Part shown: positions 1 through 7,432 of the stretch, piece by piece | Layout: each line of letters begins with the position of its first letter | Position numbering within the stretch: position 1 is the first letter of the stretch | Origin: an uncultured Eubacterium sp. | Lineage (GTDB): Bacteria; Bacillota; Clostridia; Oscillospirales; Acutalibacteraceae | Direction: 5' to 3' | Assembly (NCBI GenBank): GCA_905234495.1 | Contig: CAJOHE010000011.1 | Location: 1 to 60,782, forward strand | Length of the DNA stretch: 60,782 nt | The notes under the pieces: model-generated | Database searches by the model: none | What the model saw: the letters and a program-made list of their open reading frames with translations, nothing else | What the model was told of the DNA's origin: nothing | Made by a program: the position numbers and the translations under genes

Positions 1-81
1 GCCGGAGGTTGTAATAACATCTTGGCTTTTGTATTTGATTACCTTGAATTCAGGCACTTGGTATTCACAAATTTTTTCCAT
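1..81 (-). CDS. Small YxxP/DVITTS peptide, C-terminus cut by window edge
   Basis: Partial ORF starting with ATG at 81 and running off the left edge in frame (27 codons visible). A GGAGG ribosome binding site lies about 6 nt upstream. The peptide has an N-terminal MEKICEYQVPEF stretch with the Y-x-x-P motif and ends, as far as seen, in SQDVITTSG. The same Y-x-x-P plus D-[VI]-[IL]-T-T-S pattern is in the next two upstream ORFs, 12 nt and about 150 nt away on the same strand. No known function. It could be a modified-peptide precursor or a small partner of the exoprotein encoded first in the operon; neither is shown. Confidence 0.6.
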   Translation of the reverse strand, partial: MEKICEYQVPEFKVIKYKSQDVITTSG

Positions 82-93
82 ATTCAACCTCCA

Positions 94-216
94 TTAAATG
101 AAAGGAGTTTCTTCACCACCCCAAGGCGGCGTGCTTTCTCCGCCCGAGGTTGTTAAGATATCCTGCGTTTCAAATTCATCAAGCGCAACGCTTGGCTTTT
201 CATATTTTTCTTTCAT
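94..216 (-). CDS. Small YxxP/DILTTS peptide, 40 aa
   Basis: ORF of 40 codons starting at ATG 216 with a GGAGG site (plus-strand cctcc at 223-227). The N-terminal half is charged and has Y-E-K-P at residues 5-8 and a Phe at 15. It reaches D-I-L-T-T-S-G-G at 19-26 and ends in a short Gly/Pro/Glu/Thr tail with one Trp. There is no signal peptide or membrane segment. It sits 12 nt from both neighbours, so the small ORFs are probably cotranscribed and perhaps translationally coupled. The leader-like first half is shared with the neighbours and the tail is not, a layout known from ribosomal peptide precursors, but no modifying enzyme is visible in the window. Function unknown. Confidence 0.65.
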   Translation of the reverse strand: MKEKYEKPSVALDEFETQDILTTSGGESTPPWGGEETPFI

Positions 217-228
217 AACCATCCTCCG

Positions 229-372
229 TTACGGTATTGGGATATACGGCGTACTGTTCGGTCTTGTTGTCGGCTCACTTGATGAGCCGCCATCCATATC
301 GGCTGATGTTGTTATAACATCAACCGATTGGAAATTATCTACCGTCATTTCCGGTTTCATATACTTTTCCAT
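229..372 (-). CDS. Small YxxP/DVITTS peptide, 47 aa
   Basis: ORF of 47 codons starting at ATG 372, preceded by GAGGTG. Y-M-K-P is at residues 4-7, Phe at 14, D-V-I-T-T-S at 18-23, then a tail rich in Ser, Thr, Pro and Asn ending PYIPIP. The start lies 9 nt after the stop of the 932-residue exoprotein, so it reads as the second gene of that operon. There is no signal peptide. It aligns over its first 23 residues with the ORFs at 94-216 and 1-81 and with the one at 24070-24201, which also follows a very large exoprotein. Function unknown. Confidence 0.65.
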   Translation of the reverse strand: MEKYMKPEMTVDNFQSVDVITTSADMDGGSSSEPTTRPNSTPYIPIP

Positions 373-381
373 AGACACCTC

Positions 382-3180
382 TTATGCAAAGTAATCAGTA
401 GCAGCCTTACTGTAATAGTAAAGGGATTTAGCAAGTGCTTTGGAGTCTGCTTTTGTGCTGTAAGTCAGTATGCTCTTTACCCAATCCGTTGCAGCGTACT
501 GTACCTTTGTTTCATCGGAAAGCTCAAGGACGATTGGCTTGCAGAGTTCGGTTGCACTAATACCGCTGATATCCACTGAATATTGACCGTTGCTCTTAGT
601 TATTTCAGCGTTCAATGATACTTCTTCACCATTTGCTTTAGTCACCTTGGCGCTAACTACCTTAACTGAGCTGAGGTCGTCCTTGAAGGTCAGGCGCATC
701 GTTGCTTTGGAAAGAATGAACATCTGCGTTGCAGCAATACCCGTAACAACGCTTCCCTTATCGATGCCTGCCTGACTTGTGATTTCAGGCTCTGCATCGA
801 AATCGGACGGTAAGGTGTAGGACGGATATTCATCATAGGAGTATTTGAAGTAGTCCGCCGCATTCTTGCCGTAATCCAGCACTGCATAGCATAGATTGAC
901 AAGCTCGTTGGAATAGTTATTTGCCGCTGCGTTTTTGATAATGTAATCGCAGTAACCTGCCACGGATACCGTTATTTCTTTAGTCGTGCCGTTGGTGAAG
1001 TAGACAGTAGCAGTAATCGGTTCGTTAGCCTGAGCAATCGCCATTGTGAAGGACTTTGCATAGTAACCGTCGGCACCTGCCGTTACGTCTGTAACAGTTT
1101 CCGTCAGTATCGTGCGGGTTTGAGAATTGATATCCGGATAGGTATATTCAATCTTTTCAATCGCTTCCCCGTTTGCTGTGTGACCAGCAACATCGATAAG
1201 CATATTGACATCAATATTATCCGTCAGCGTCAGGTTGTATTTGTCCTTTGCACTCGGTTCCGTTTGATAAAGCGTCAGCGTTTTGCCGTTAAGCACCGAC
1301 GCATATTCAATGGTGCCGGTGTAAGTATCAGTACCGTCGGTCAGCGTCTGACCGGCGGCAATGCTGACAGATTCGCCCTCATAACTGCCTGCGGTAATGC
1401 TGTCATCAGCATCTGCGCAGCCAAGGGTAATCGCGCCCCAGCTGTGAATCTGTCCGGAAATATTCAGATTACCGCTGACAACGGTGACGTCCTCCACACG
1501 GTCAATCTGACTTGCGGTGACATTGCCGCCGTAGATATTGAGCGCATCAAACTGGTAATATCTGGTAAAGCTGCCGGTTGTCAGTGAGCCGGTGCCGGCG
1601 CTCTGGCCGTAAATGCTGAGAGACCTTGCCGCATCCGTATACGGCGTTTTGATTTCGTCTTTTACGTTAAGCGAAGCACCATCGGCAAGAATCAGGTGGA
1701 CGTCGCCTTTGATGCGGATATTTGTATTAAGATTATTGGGATCGGCATAAGAAACAGCATCCTCCACGATATACCAGGAGGTAGTGTTGTCCTCGCCGAG
1801 GAACAGCGCGGAAGAATAATCGTAATACGCCATTGATTCACTGCCGTCGAGCACAATTGCGTCTACGGTATTTGCTGTGCCGTTTTCGTCGATATACGGC
1901 GCATTCTTTCTGATTCTTGTATAATCCGCCGTGTAGACTGCGTTGGCGTGAACACCCTCTACGCTCGGCGTCCAGCCGCGGAACGCATAGCGGTAGGTTG
2001 CGTCCTCTTCTCTGGTCGGGGTTTCGCCGTCATAGGACGGCCAGGTTCCCGCTTCCACATCCTCGTCTGTTTCCAGAACGTTGCCGTCCCAGTTCTTCCA
2101 GGTGATGTCGTAATACTTCGGTGTGCTGTTGAAGGTCGCATAATAGGTCACATCACCCGTCACGGCGGGAAGCGCGTCGGCGGCATATCTATTCCAATCC
2201 TCATCACGCCATCCGTAGAAAGCATAGGTGGCATAGTCGTCCTCAGGCGGTGCTGCGGGCGTTTCGCCGCTGAATACAGGAACTTCGTTTTCAAGAACAC
2301 TGTCAGTGCCGAGAACATTCTCTCCTAATTCATCCATCCATGTTACGGTATAGTAATTCTGAACGGCTTCACTATAAGTAGCCGTATAGACGTAAACCTC
2401 GTTAGCCGAAACGGCAGCAGGCGTCTCATCCCAGCCATTAAAGGTGTAAGTGGTGCCGCCGCTTGCCTCTTTGGCAGGCGTTGCGCCGTCATAGGTCGCG
2501 GTGCTGCCCGGCGTAACGTCGGTATCGGTTTCCAGTACGGTGCCGTCGTCATTTACCCAATAAGCAGTTGCCTTGCCGTTGCTGAAGCCGACATAGTTGT
2601 TATAAAACGGCTTTTCGCCTGTTTTGGCTGCAACGGCTGTGCCGCCGTAGTTGCCGCCGATTTCAAAGCCGGCAGGAACAATAATCTTTGCGTTACTGAT
2701 TGTTTTAAATGTATTGTTTCCGACAGCGCTCATATAATTGCCGTTGAAAGTAATCTTTTTAATGCCGCTGTTGCCGAAAGCCGCGTTGCCGATACTGTCC
2801 GTTGAAGCCGGCAGCGTCAGCTCGGTTAACGCAGTGCAGTAATTGAACGCGTAGGTGCCGATGTTCTGCAGCCCCTCGTTGAGCGTAACGGAGGTAATCC
2901 CTTCGATACCCCAGAACGCATAGTTGCCGATTTTGGTAACGGTTCCCGCCACGGTAACCGCTGTAATTTCATCGGCATATTCCTGCCACGGCGCGTCAGT
3001 GGTAGATGAATAATTATCCATCTGACCGTTACCGGTAATCGCGAGCGTGCCGTCTGTCAGCGTCCAGTAAACGCCGGTGCCGCAGGTGCCGTTTGTCGCA
3101 AATACCGTCATCGGCAGAGCGCCGAACACAAGCATTAATGAAAGCAAAACGGAAATCAACTGTTTAAAGGTTTTCTTCAT
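382..3180 (-). CDS. Secreted BspA-like LRR and InlB-type repeat protein, 932 aa
   Basis: Residues 1-28 are a typical Sec signal peptide ending VFA. About 35-190 are leucine-rich repeats of the BspA/TpLRR kind, with ITxVTLxEGLxxIGxYAF-like units. About 200-425 hold four repeats of an InlB B-repeat/beta-grasp type, each with a TWxxxDGxVLETD strand and a YxFxGW ending. The middle is a Ser/Thr/Gly-rich beta region. The last roughly 115 residues form a separate domain ending YYYSKAATDYFA. No LPxTG, dockerin or choline-binding repeat is present, so how it is retained is unclear. Start ATG 3180 has GAGGCG upstream. It is the first gene of an operon whose next genes are three tiny peptides. Likely a surface adhesin or matrix protein (inference). 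Confidence 0.8.
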   Translation of the reverse strand: MKKTFKQLISVLLSLMLVFGALPMTVFATNGTCGTGVYWTLTDGTLAITGNGQMDNYSSTTDAPWQEYADEITAVTVAGTVTKIGNYAFWGIEGITSVTLNEGLQNIGTYAFNYCTALTELTLPASTDSIGNAAFGNSGIKKITFNGNYMSAVGNNTFKTISNAKIIVPAGFEIGGNYGGTAVAAKTGEKPFYNNYVGFSNGKATAYWVNDDGTVLETDTDVTPGSTATYDGATPAKEASGGTTYTFNGWDETPAAVSANEVYVYTATYSEAVQNYYTVTWMDELGENVLGTDSVLENEVPVFSGETPAAPPEDDYATYAFYGWRDEDWNRYAADALPAVTGDVTYYATFNSTPKYYDITWKNWDGNVLETDEDVEAGTWPSYDGETPTREEDATYRYAFRGWTPSVEGVHANAVYTADYTRIRKNAPYIDENGTANTVDAIVLDGSESMAYYDYSSALFLGEDNTTSWYIVEDAVSYADPNNLNTNIRIKGDVHLILADGASLNVKDEIKTPYTDAARSLSIYGQSAGTGSLTTGSFTRYYQFDALNIYGGNVTASQIDRVEDVTVVSGNLNISGQIHSWGAITLGCADADDSITAGSYEGESVSIAAGQTLTDGTDTYTGTIEYASVLNGKTLTLYQTEPSAKDKYNLTLTDNIDVNMLIDVAGHTANGEAIEKIEYTYPDINSQTRTILTETVTDVTAGADGYYAKSFTMAIAQANEPITATVYFTNGTTKEITVSVAGYCDYIIKNAAANNYSNELVNLCYAVLDYGKNAADYFKYSYDEYPSYTLPSDFDAEPEITSQAGIDKGSVVTGIAATQMFILSKATMRLTFKDDLSSVKVVSAKVTKANGEEVSLNAEITKSNGQYSVDISGISATELCKPIVLELSDETKVQYAATDWVKSILTYSTKADSKALAKSLYYYSKAATDYFA

Positions 3181-3232
3181 AAGATTCGCCTCATTTCGAT
3201 AGGATTACAAAAAGTTATTTTTGTTCAAATAG

Positions 3233-3261
3233 AATATAACACATATTTTCTTAAATGTAAA
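3233..3261 (-). promoter_or_regulatory. Sigma-A promoter for the 932-aa exoprotein operon
   Basis: On the minus strand TTTACA (3256-3261) and TATATT (3233-3238) are separated by 17 nt. They would start transcription near 3226, about 45 nt before the ATG at 3180. Confidence 0.65.
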
Positions 3262-3565
3262 CATAAAGCTTCTAAAAGCTTCTATTTAATTAAATGTTTT
3301 ATATTTTTAGAAAAAAGAGAAGAAAAAAGTAGATATATTATCGCTATTTTATAGCCTAAAGAAAATGAATCACAAAATGATGATGAGGGTTCGGTTTCTC
3401 ATGGTGTCGTGTGATACTTCGTTTAAGAGAAAAACTATCAGCAATCGTTCGCAATTCATATTTGACTTATCATTCCGGTTTGATGATTAATTTACAGAGG
3501 GTTTCTTATTGATTTTCTAAAGATTATTACCCGGAGGTAGTTAAAATTTTTTAGTTAAGTTGTAC
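3262..3565. other. AT-rich intergenic spacer between divergent units
   Basis: About 300 bases without a convincing gene. It holds two imperfect copies of AAGCTTCTA near 3266-3285 and a 41-codon plus-strand ORF from about 3366 that lacks a ribosome binding site and resembles nothing I recognise. No tRNA, riboswitch or mobile-element end was seen. Confidence 0.5.
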
Positions 3566-3594
3566 TTGATATTTCGTTTTTCGTATGTTATATT
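3566..3594 (+). promoter_or_regulatory. Sigma-A promoter driving the tRNA-like RNA
   Basis: TTGATA (3566-3571), 17-nt spacer, TATATT (3589-3594). Predicted start near 3601, a few bases before the tRNA-like segment. Confidence 0.6.
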
Positions 3595-3611
3595 ATGCAC
3601 ACAATAGAAGT

Positions 3612-3721
3612 GCAGAAAACGGCTTGATGCCGCCATTTTTGAGCGTTCACCGAGGTTGCGTTACCATCAGGTTCTAGTGAACAGTACGTTCATGAGGGTT
3701 CAAGTCCCTTCTTCCGCACCA
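3612..3721 (+). ncRNA. Degenerate tRNA-Leu(CAG)-like RNA
   Basis: The 3' half looks like a bacterial tRNA-Leu: loop ATCAGGT with CAG at 3668-3670, a variable arm TGAAC/GTTCA, a T-arm AGGG-TTCAAGT-CCCT and an acceptor strand CTTCCGC followed by ACCA. The 5' half does not fit. The best acceptor match, GCAGAAA at 3612, pairs with two A-C mismatches, and roughly 20 extra bases, including hairpin CGGC-TTGAT-GCCG, sit in the D-arm region. GTGAAC (3677-3682) can alternatively pair with GTTCAC (3645-3650), which would break the variable arm. It has its own promoter and terminator, so it is probably transcribed. It may be a tRNA pseudogene, a recombination remnant or a tRNA-like regulatory RNA; a normal tRNA is unlikely. 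Confidence 0.45.
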
Positions 3722-3905
3722 AAACAACCGTGATACCTTTAGGTGTCACGGTTGTTTTAATATGGGACTTGAACCCAATACAGCGACAGATACTTGTACT
3801 GTAGCTGAAAGGAGAAACATATGAAGCAGTCATTAGCAAAAGCAACTGTATTTTGCTTCGACTGCGGAATGTGTTTGGACGCGTCCCATCTTCCGCACCA
3901 AAACA
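3710..3905 (+). repeat. Duplicated tRNA 3' end (17-bp direct repeats) with an inverted T-arm between
   Basis: TCTTCCGCACCAAAACA occurs at 3710-3726 and again at 3889-3905. Between them a GGGACTTGAACCC segment at 3764-3776 is the reverse complement of the T-arm at 3696-3708. Just before the second copy, GCGGAA (3864-3869) can pair with TTCCGC (3891-3896). This looks like tRNA-derived debris from integration, excision or inversion. Confidence 0.5.
3723..3759 (+). terminator. Rho-independent terminator after the tRNA-like RNA
   Basis: AACAACCGTGA pairs with TCACGGTTGTT around a short loop and is followed by TTTTAAT. Confidence 0.7.
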
Positions 3906-4028
3906 GAGCAAATATCTTCTGATATCCGCTATGCTTTGGTTTATAAACTATTTCTAAATTCATAGGCTAATATATGGTATTACGATTTCATTTGATGTAT
4001 AATTAGATTATTGAGGGGGGTGAAACAC

Positions 4029-5438
4029 TTGAAAAACAAAAGCGCATTATCAGTGCTTTTAATAATCGCGAGCATTGTTGCGACTATTGTTCTTTTGAAC
4101 GTTTTTATTGCGGTTGTTTACCGGCCGATTGGTCCGGCGCTTACTGTTGATTCATTTTTTAAGGGCTGTATGATTGAAAGGCAGCTTGAACAACAGTATG
4201 CCGACGATGATTTCAAACTTGTTAATTTTGCGGTTGATAGAGAAGACCTGTTTAACGGCTTTCAGCCCTACGGCTACAGCTATGAATTTAAAAGTAAGTT
4301 ATGCGGCGATGAAACTGTCCACGCTTTTAATGACTTCGAGTTAAAGAATACAGAGGACAACTATCTAAGTATTAGATACAAAAACGATGCCAACCCGCTT
4401 ATTGAAAAAAGCCTTGACGCCTATTTCGGCGACGGGCACTATAACTACTGTGTTGTAAATCTGAACGACTATGTTTATTGCGATACCTTCGGAACGAAAA
4501 AACCCGACCTTTACTACTATATCGGGCAGTTATACCTTTGCATAAACATAACCGTTGATTCCTCTTTCAGCACGGATAATCAGGAAGAAATTGAAAACGC
4601 GGTAAAAGATAGTCTTTATCAAACGTTTGATATCGGTAAATCGTGCATAGACATTTATATACTCTTTGACAAGGACGACGACGTGGATATTCCCGACGTC
4701 AAGGAAATTGATACATCCTCATTTTACAATTATAAAAATTTGAATTACTGGGCTAAAAGTCTGACAGTAGCAAATGAAACGAATTCGGATTATGAAACGT
4801 TTTCATCCGTACTGAATACCGAATGGAAAAACAACGACGAAGAGAATTTCAGTTTCAATACTACTAACGAATTTTTAAACGGTGCCAAGGTTTATGCAGT
4901 TATAAACGGCTACGAGTTTTCGCCCGACGGTTCAATAACCTTTAAAGAGCTGCTTGATAATACGGGCTGTGTGAATATAAACTGTATAGTCGAGCCTGTA
5001 AATTTCAATCCCGACGATTCAACAGAACAGGAAATAGCTCATAAAGATAAAGCAGGTACGTTTGGTAAAATCGGAGTAGTAAATAAAACGAACGGTAACA
5101 CCAAGGTGGAAAATGGCAGCGTTTACTCAGTCGGCATCGGGCAGACGTTTACCGTTGAAACCGAAACATACAAGGACTGCTCTGTGTGCGGCCTCAAAAT
5201 AGGAGACACCCCGACAGAGGATGAGCTTGTAAATATGTTTGGTCCGTATGAGGAAAAGAAAACCCTCAATGACGGCGATATTTCTTACGATTTTGTTGAC
5301 GGAACAGTAACCGGTTACGCCACTGGAAACCACTATTCAAGACATTTTCGGGTTGTTATTCAGGACGGTGCAATAAGATATCTTTACTGCTCATACTATG
5401 AGCCCGACAACAATTACAAATATTATTATGATAACTAA
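4029..5438 (+). CDS. Membrane-anchored extracellular protein, function unknown, 469 aa
   Basis: An AGGGGGG ribosome binding site at 4014-4020 favours a TTG start at 4029 (MKNKSALS) over the earlier in-frame TTG at 4011, which would overlap that site. Residues about 7-30 are one hydrophobic segment, so the bulk should face outside, or be secreted if the segment is cleaved. The remainder is rich in Asp, Asn and Tyr without a catalytic motif I can name. Near the C-terminus, GLKIGDTPTEDELVNMFG resembles the start of SmpA/OmlA-like or BLIP-like folds, where G-x-t-x-x-e-v-x-x-x-l-G-x-P is typical; that comparison is weak. It has a TATAAT hexamer at 3998-4003 and a strong terminator, so it is probably monocistronic. 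Confidence 0.75.
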   Translation: MKNKSALSVLLIIASIVATIVLLNVFIAVVYRPIGPALTVDSFFKGCMIERQLEQQYADDDFKLVNFAVDREDLFNGFQPYGYSYEFKSKLCGDETVHAFNDFELKNTEDNYLSIRYKNDANPLIEKSLDAYFGDGHYNYCVVNLNDYVYCDTFGTKKPDLYYYIGQLYLCINITVDSSFSTDNQEEIENAVKDSLYQTFDIGKSCIDIYILFDKDDDVDIPDVKEIDTSSFYNYKNLNYWAKSLTVANETNSDYETFSSVLNTEWKNNDEENFSFNTTNEFLNGAKVYAVINGYEFSPDGSITFKELLDNTGCVNINCIVEPVNFNPDDSTEQEIAHKDKAGTFGKIGVVNKTNGNTKVENGSVYSVGIGQTFTVETETYKDCSVCGLKIGDTPTEDELVNMFGPYEEKKTLNDGDISYDFVDGTVTGYATGNHYSRHFRVVIQDGAIRYLYCSYYEPDNNYKYYYDN

Positions 5439-5447
5439 ATTTTAGTT

Positions 5448-5480
5448 AAAGAAGCAGCGGCATTAGTCGCTGCTTCTTTA
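5448..5480 (+). terminator. Rho-independent terminator
   Basis: GAAGCAGCG (5451-5459) pairs with CGCTGCTTC (5468-5476), followed by TTTA. Confidence 0.8.
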
Positions 5481-5502
5481 ACGGAATAAAGCATCTCAAT
5501 CC

Positions 5503-5531
5503 TTGAAAGATTAATTTCATTATGATATACT
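5503..5531 (+). promoter_or_regulatory. Sigma-A promoter for the Na/Pi cotransporter gene
   Basis: TTGAAA (5503-5508), 17-nt spacer, TATACT (5526-5531), 38 nt before the ATG. Confidence 0.65.
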
Positions 5532-5568
5532 GAATTTATTAATAACCTTATTAACGGGAGAATATAAA

Positions 5569-7377
5569 ATGAGTGCAGTACAAATATTGATGGTCGTTGT
5601 CTCTATGTCGGGCGGTCTGGCGCTGTTTATGTTCGGTATGAACGCGATGAGCAAGTCGCTTTCAACGCTGACAGGCGGTATGCTTGACAAGGTGCTCGGC
5701 ACGGTGACGAAAAACCGCTTTACGGCGTTTGTGTTCGGTACGGTTCTGACCGCAGTCGTTCAGTCGTCCTCGGCTGTTTCGGTTCTTACGGTCGGTCTTG
5801 TAAACTCGGGCATAATCCTTATGCAGCAGGCTTTGGGTCTGCTCATAGGCGGCGGTCTGGGTTCAACGGCAACCGCATGGCTGTTATCGCTTAACGCGCT
5901 TGACGGCGAATCAATAGTTATGACAATCATCAAGCCAAGCACGTTTGCACCTTTTCTGGCGCTCATCGGCGTGGCTATCACTCTTTTTGCAAAGAAGCAG
6001 AAGACGATTAATATCGCAAATGCCGTAGTTGGCTTTTCGATTATGATGATAGGAATGAACCTGATGAGTCAGGGCGTGGCGCCGCTCAAAGAGCTTCCCA
6101 CGCTTCAGTCTGCTCTTGTCAGATTTTCAAATCCGATTATCGGCTTCCTTGTTGCCTGCGGCATCACAATGCTTATTCAGAGCTCGGACGCAACGGTCGG
6201 CATCGTTCAGGCGTTTGCCCTTTCGATGGGACTTTCCTTCTCAACGGCAATTCCGCTTATCTGCGGCGCTCAGGTCGGAACCTGCATTACTGCGATGATT
6301 TCATCTCTCGGCACGTCAAACAACGGCAAGAGAACCGCTCTCATCAACCTCTATTATTCGCTTCTTAAAGTTGTTCCGTTTATGGTTTTGTTCTACGGTG
6401 CAAACGCAATATTCCATTTCCCGTTTATGGAGCAGAACGTCGGCGGAATCGGCATACCACTTTGCCATTCGTTAATCAACCTCTTCGGCGCACTTCTCTG
6501 GATACCGTTCGGCGGTGTGATTGTTGTGCTTGCTCAGAAGACGATTCCGCTTAGCGAGGAAGAGCTGATGGCTCAGGATAACAAGCTCACTATGCTCGAC
6601 GAAAACCTTCTTCGCAATATCTCAATCGCGCTTGACCAGACGGACCGCGCGGTGTGTACAATGGGCGATACGGTTGAAGACGCGATGCGCTCGCTTTTGA
6701 GCTATGATTCGGAAAACGCCAAGGAAACGAAAATCCTTCTTAACCGCATTGAGCAGTACAGGGACCAGATTGATAACTACATCACCAAGCTGTCCGCTCA
6801 TACTGACGACACAAAGGACGCCGCATACATCCTTCTTCTGACTAACGCAAACACGGCTTTCGGCGAGATAGGACTTCTCACCGAGTCAATTCTCAACTAC
6901 ACCGAAAAGCTCACCGATATGGAAAACTCGGATATGCTCAGAGAAACGGATAAAACCGAGACGGTTGTTCTCGGCGACTCAATCGCAGAGATTCTTGAGC
7001 TCACGATTATGGGCTATGAGAGAAAAGACGTGCGCCTGTCCGAAACGATTCAGATTTACCGTGAGGAAGTAATGAGAATTACGGAAATCATCAAAGCCCG
7101 TCATTACAAGCGTATGCACGGCGCTGACGGACGTCTTACGTCGACTACAATCTTTGCAGATATCTGCTACACTCTTGAACGTCTGATTGACTACTGCGAT
7201 ATCGTGGCAGATTCGCTTATCAAGTATAACCGCGCTGTCAGCGAAAAGAGCAGCGCATATTCACCCGAAAACACGGCGAAAGCAAAGCAGCGAATTCATC
7301 TGCTGTTCCTCGATAAGTATGAGATGCTGAATATCCGTGAAGGCGACGACGGCGGCACGGTTGATTTATCGGAATAA
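5569..7377 (+). CDS. Na/Pi cotransporter family protein with C-terminal PhoU-like domain, 602 aa
   Basis: Membrane carrier of the NptA/PNaS family, which moves phosphate with sodium. The N-terminal 340 residues are hydrophobic and hold the two family repeats, each with a QSS motif: QSSSAVSVL near residue 64 and QSSDATVGIV near 204. G-x-x-L-F-x-F-G-M-x-x-M near the N-terminus is also typical. From about 345 the protein becomes soluble and helical and resembles PhoU, the usual fusion partner in this family. Start ATG 5569 has GGGAGA upstream and its own promoter. A terminator follows directly, so the gene is monocistronic. Role in phosphate uptake or cytoplasmic phosphate balance is inferred from family. 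Confidence 0.9.
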   Translation: MSAVQILMVVVSMSGGLALFMFGMNAMSKSLSTLTGGMLDKVLGTVTKNRFTAFVFGTVLTAVVQSSSAVSVLTVGLVNSGIILMQQALGLLIGGGLGSTATAWLLSLNALDGESIVMTIIKPSTFAPFLALIGVAITLFAKKQKTINIANAVVGFSIMMIGMNLMSQGVAPLKELPTLQSALVRFSNPIIGFLVACGITMLIQSSDATVGIVQAFALSMGLSFSTAIPLICGAQVGTCITAMISSLGTSNNGKRTALINLYYSLLKVVPFMVLFYGANAIFHFPFMEQNVGGIGIPLCHSLINLFGALLWIPFGGVIVVLAQKTIPLSEEELMAQDNKLTMLDENLLRNISIALDQTDRAVCTMGDTVEDAMRSLLSYDSENAKETKILLNRIEQYRDQIDNYITKLSAHTDDTKDAAYILLLTNANTAFGEIGLLTESILNYTEKLTDMENSDMLRETDKTETVVLGDSIAEILELTIMGYERKDVRLSETIQIYREEVMRITEIIKARHYKRMHGADGRLTSTTIFADICYTLERLIDYCDIVADSLIKYNRAVSEKSSAYSPENTAKAKQRIHLLFLDKYEMLNIREGDDGGTVDLSE

Positions 7378-7384
7378 ATATAAT

Positions 7385-7418
7385 AAAAAAAAGAGCAGCG
7401 CTGCTGCTCTTTTTTTTA
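7385..7418. terminator. Bidirectional terminator
   Basis: GAGCAGC (7393-7399) pairs with GCTGCTC (7403-7409), flanked by an A-run on the left and a T-run on the right, so it can serve the Na/Pi gene and the convergent 7433-7714 gene. Confidence 0.8.
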
Positions 7419-7432
7419 ACCGAATTTCCATC

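Noticed and set aside
94..216. Lasso peptide precursor
   Set aside because: The YxxP motif fits a leader, but there is no acidic residue at core position 7-9 after a plausible Gly/Ala start and no B/C enzymes in the window.
3366..3491. 41-codon plus-strand ORF in the AT-rich spacer
   Set aside because: No ribosome binding site, no recognisable motif, low-complexity start.
3600..3760. Selenocysteine tRNA
   Set aside because: The loop has CAG-type, not UCA, context and there is no clean 8-bp acceptor.
3821..3922. 33-codon ORF with AAGGAG site and a C-x2-C-x2-C motif
   Set aside because: It runs through the duplicated tRNA 3' end, so the frame is probably incidental; kept as a possibility only.
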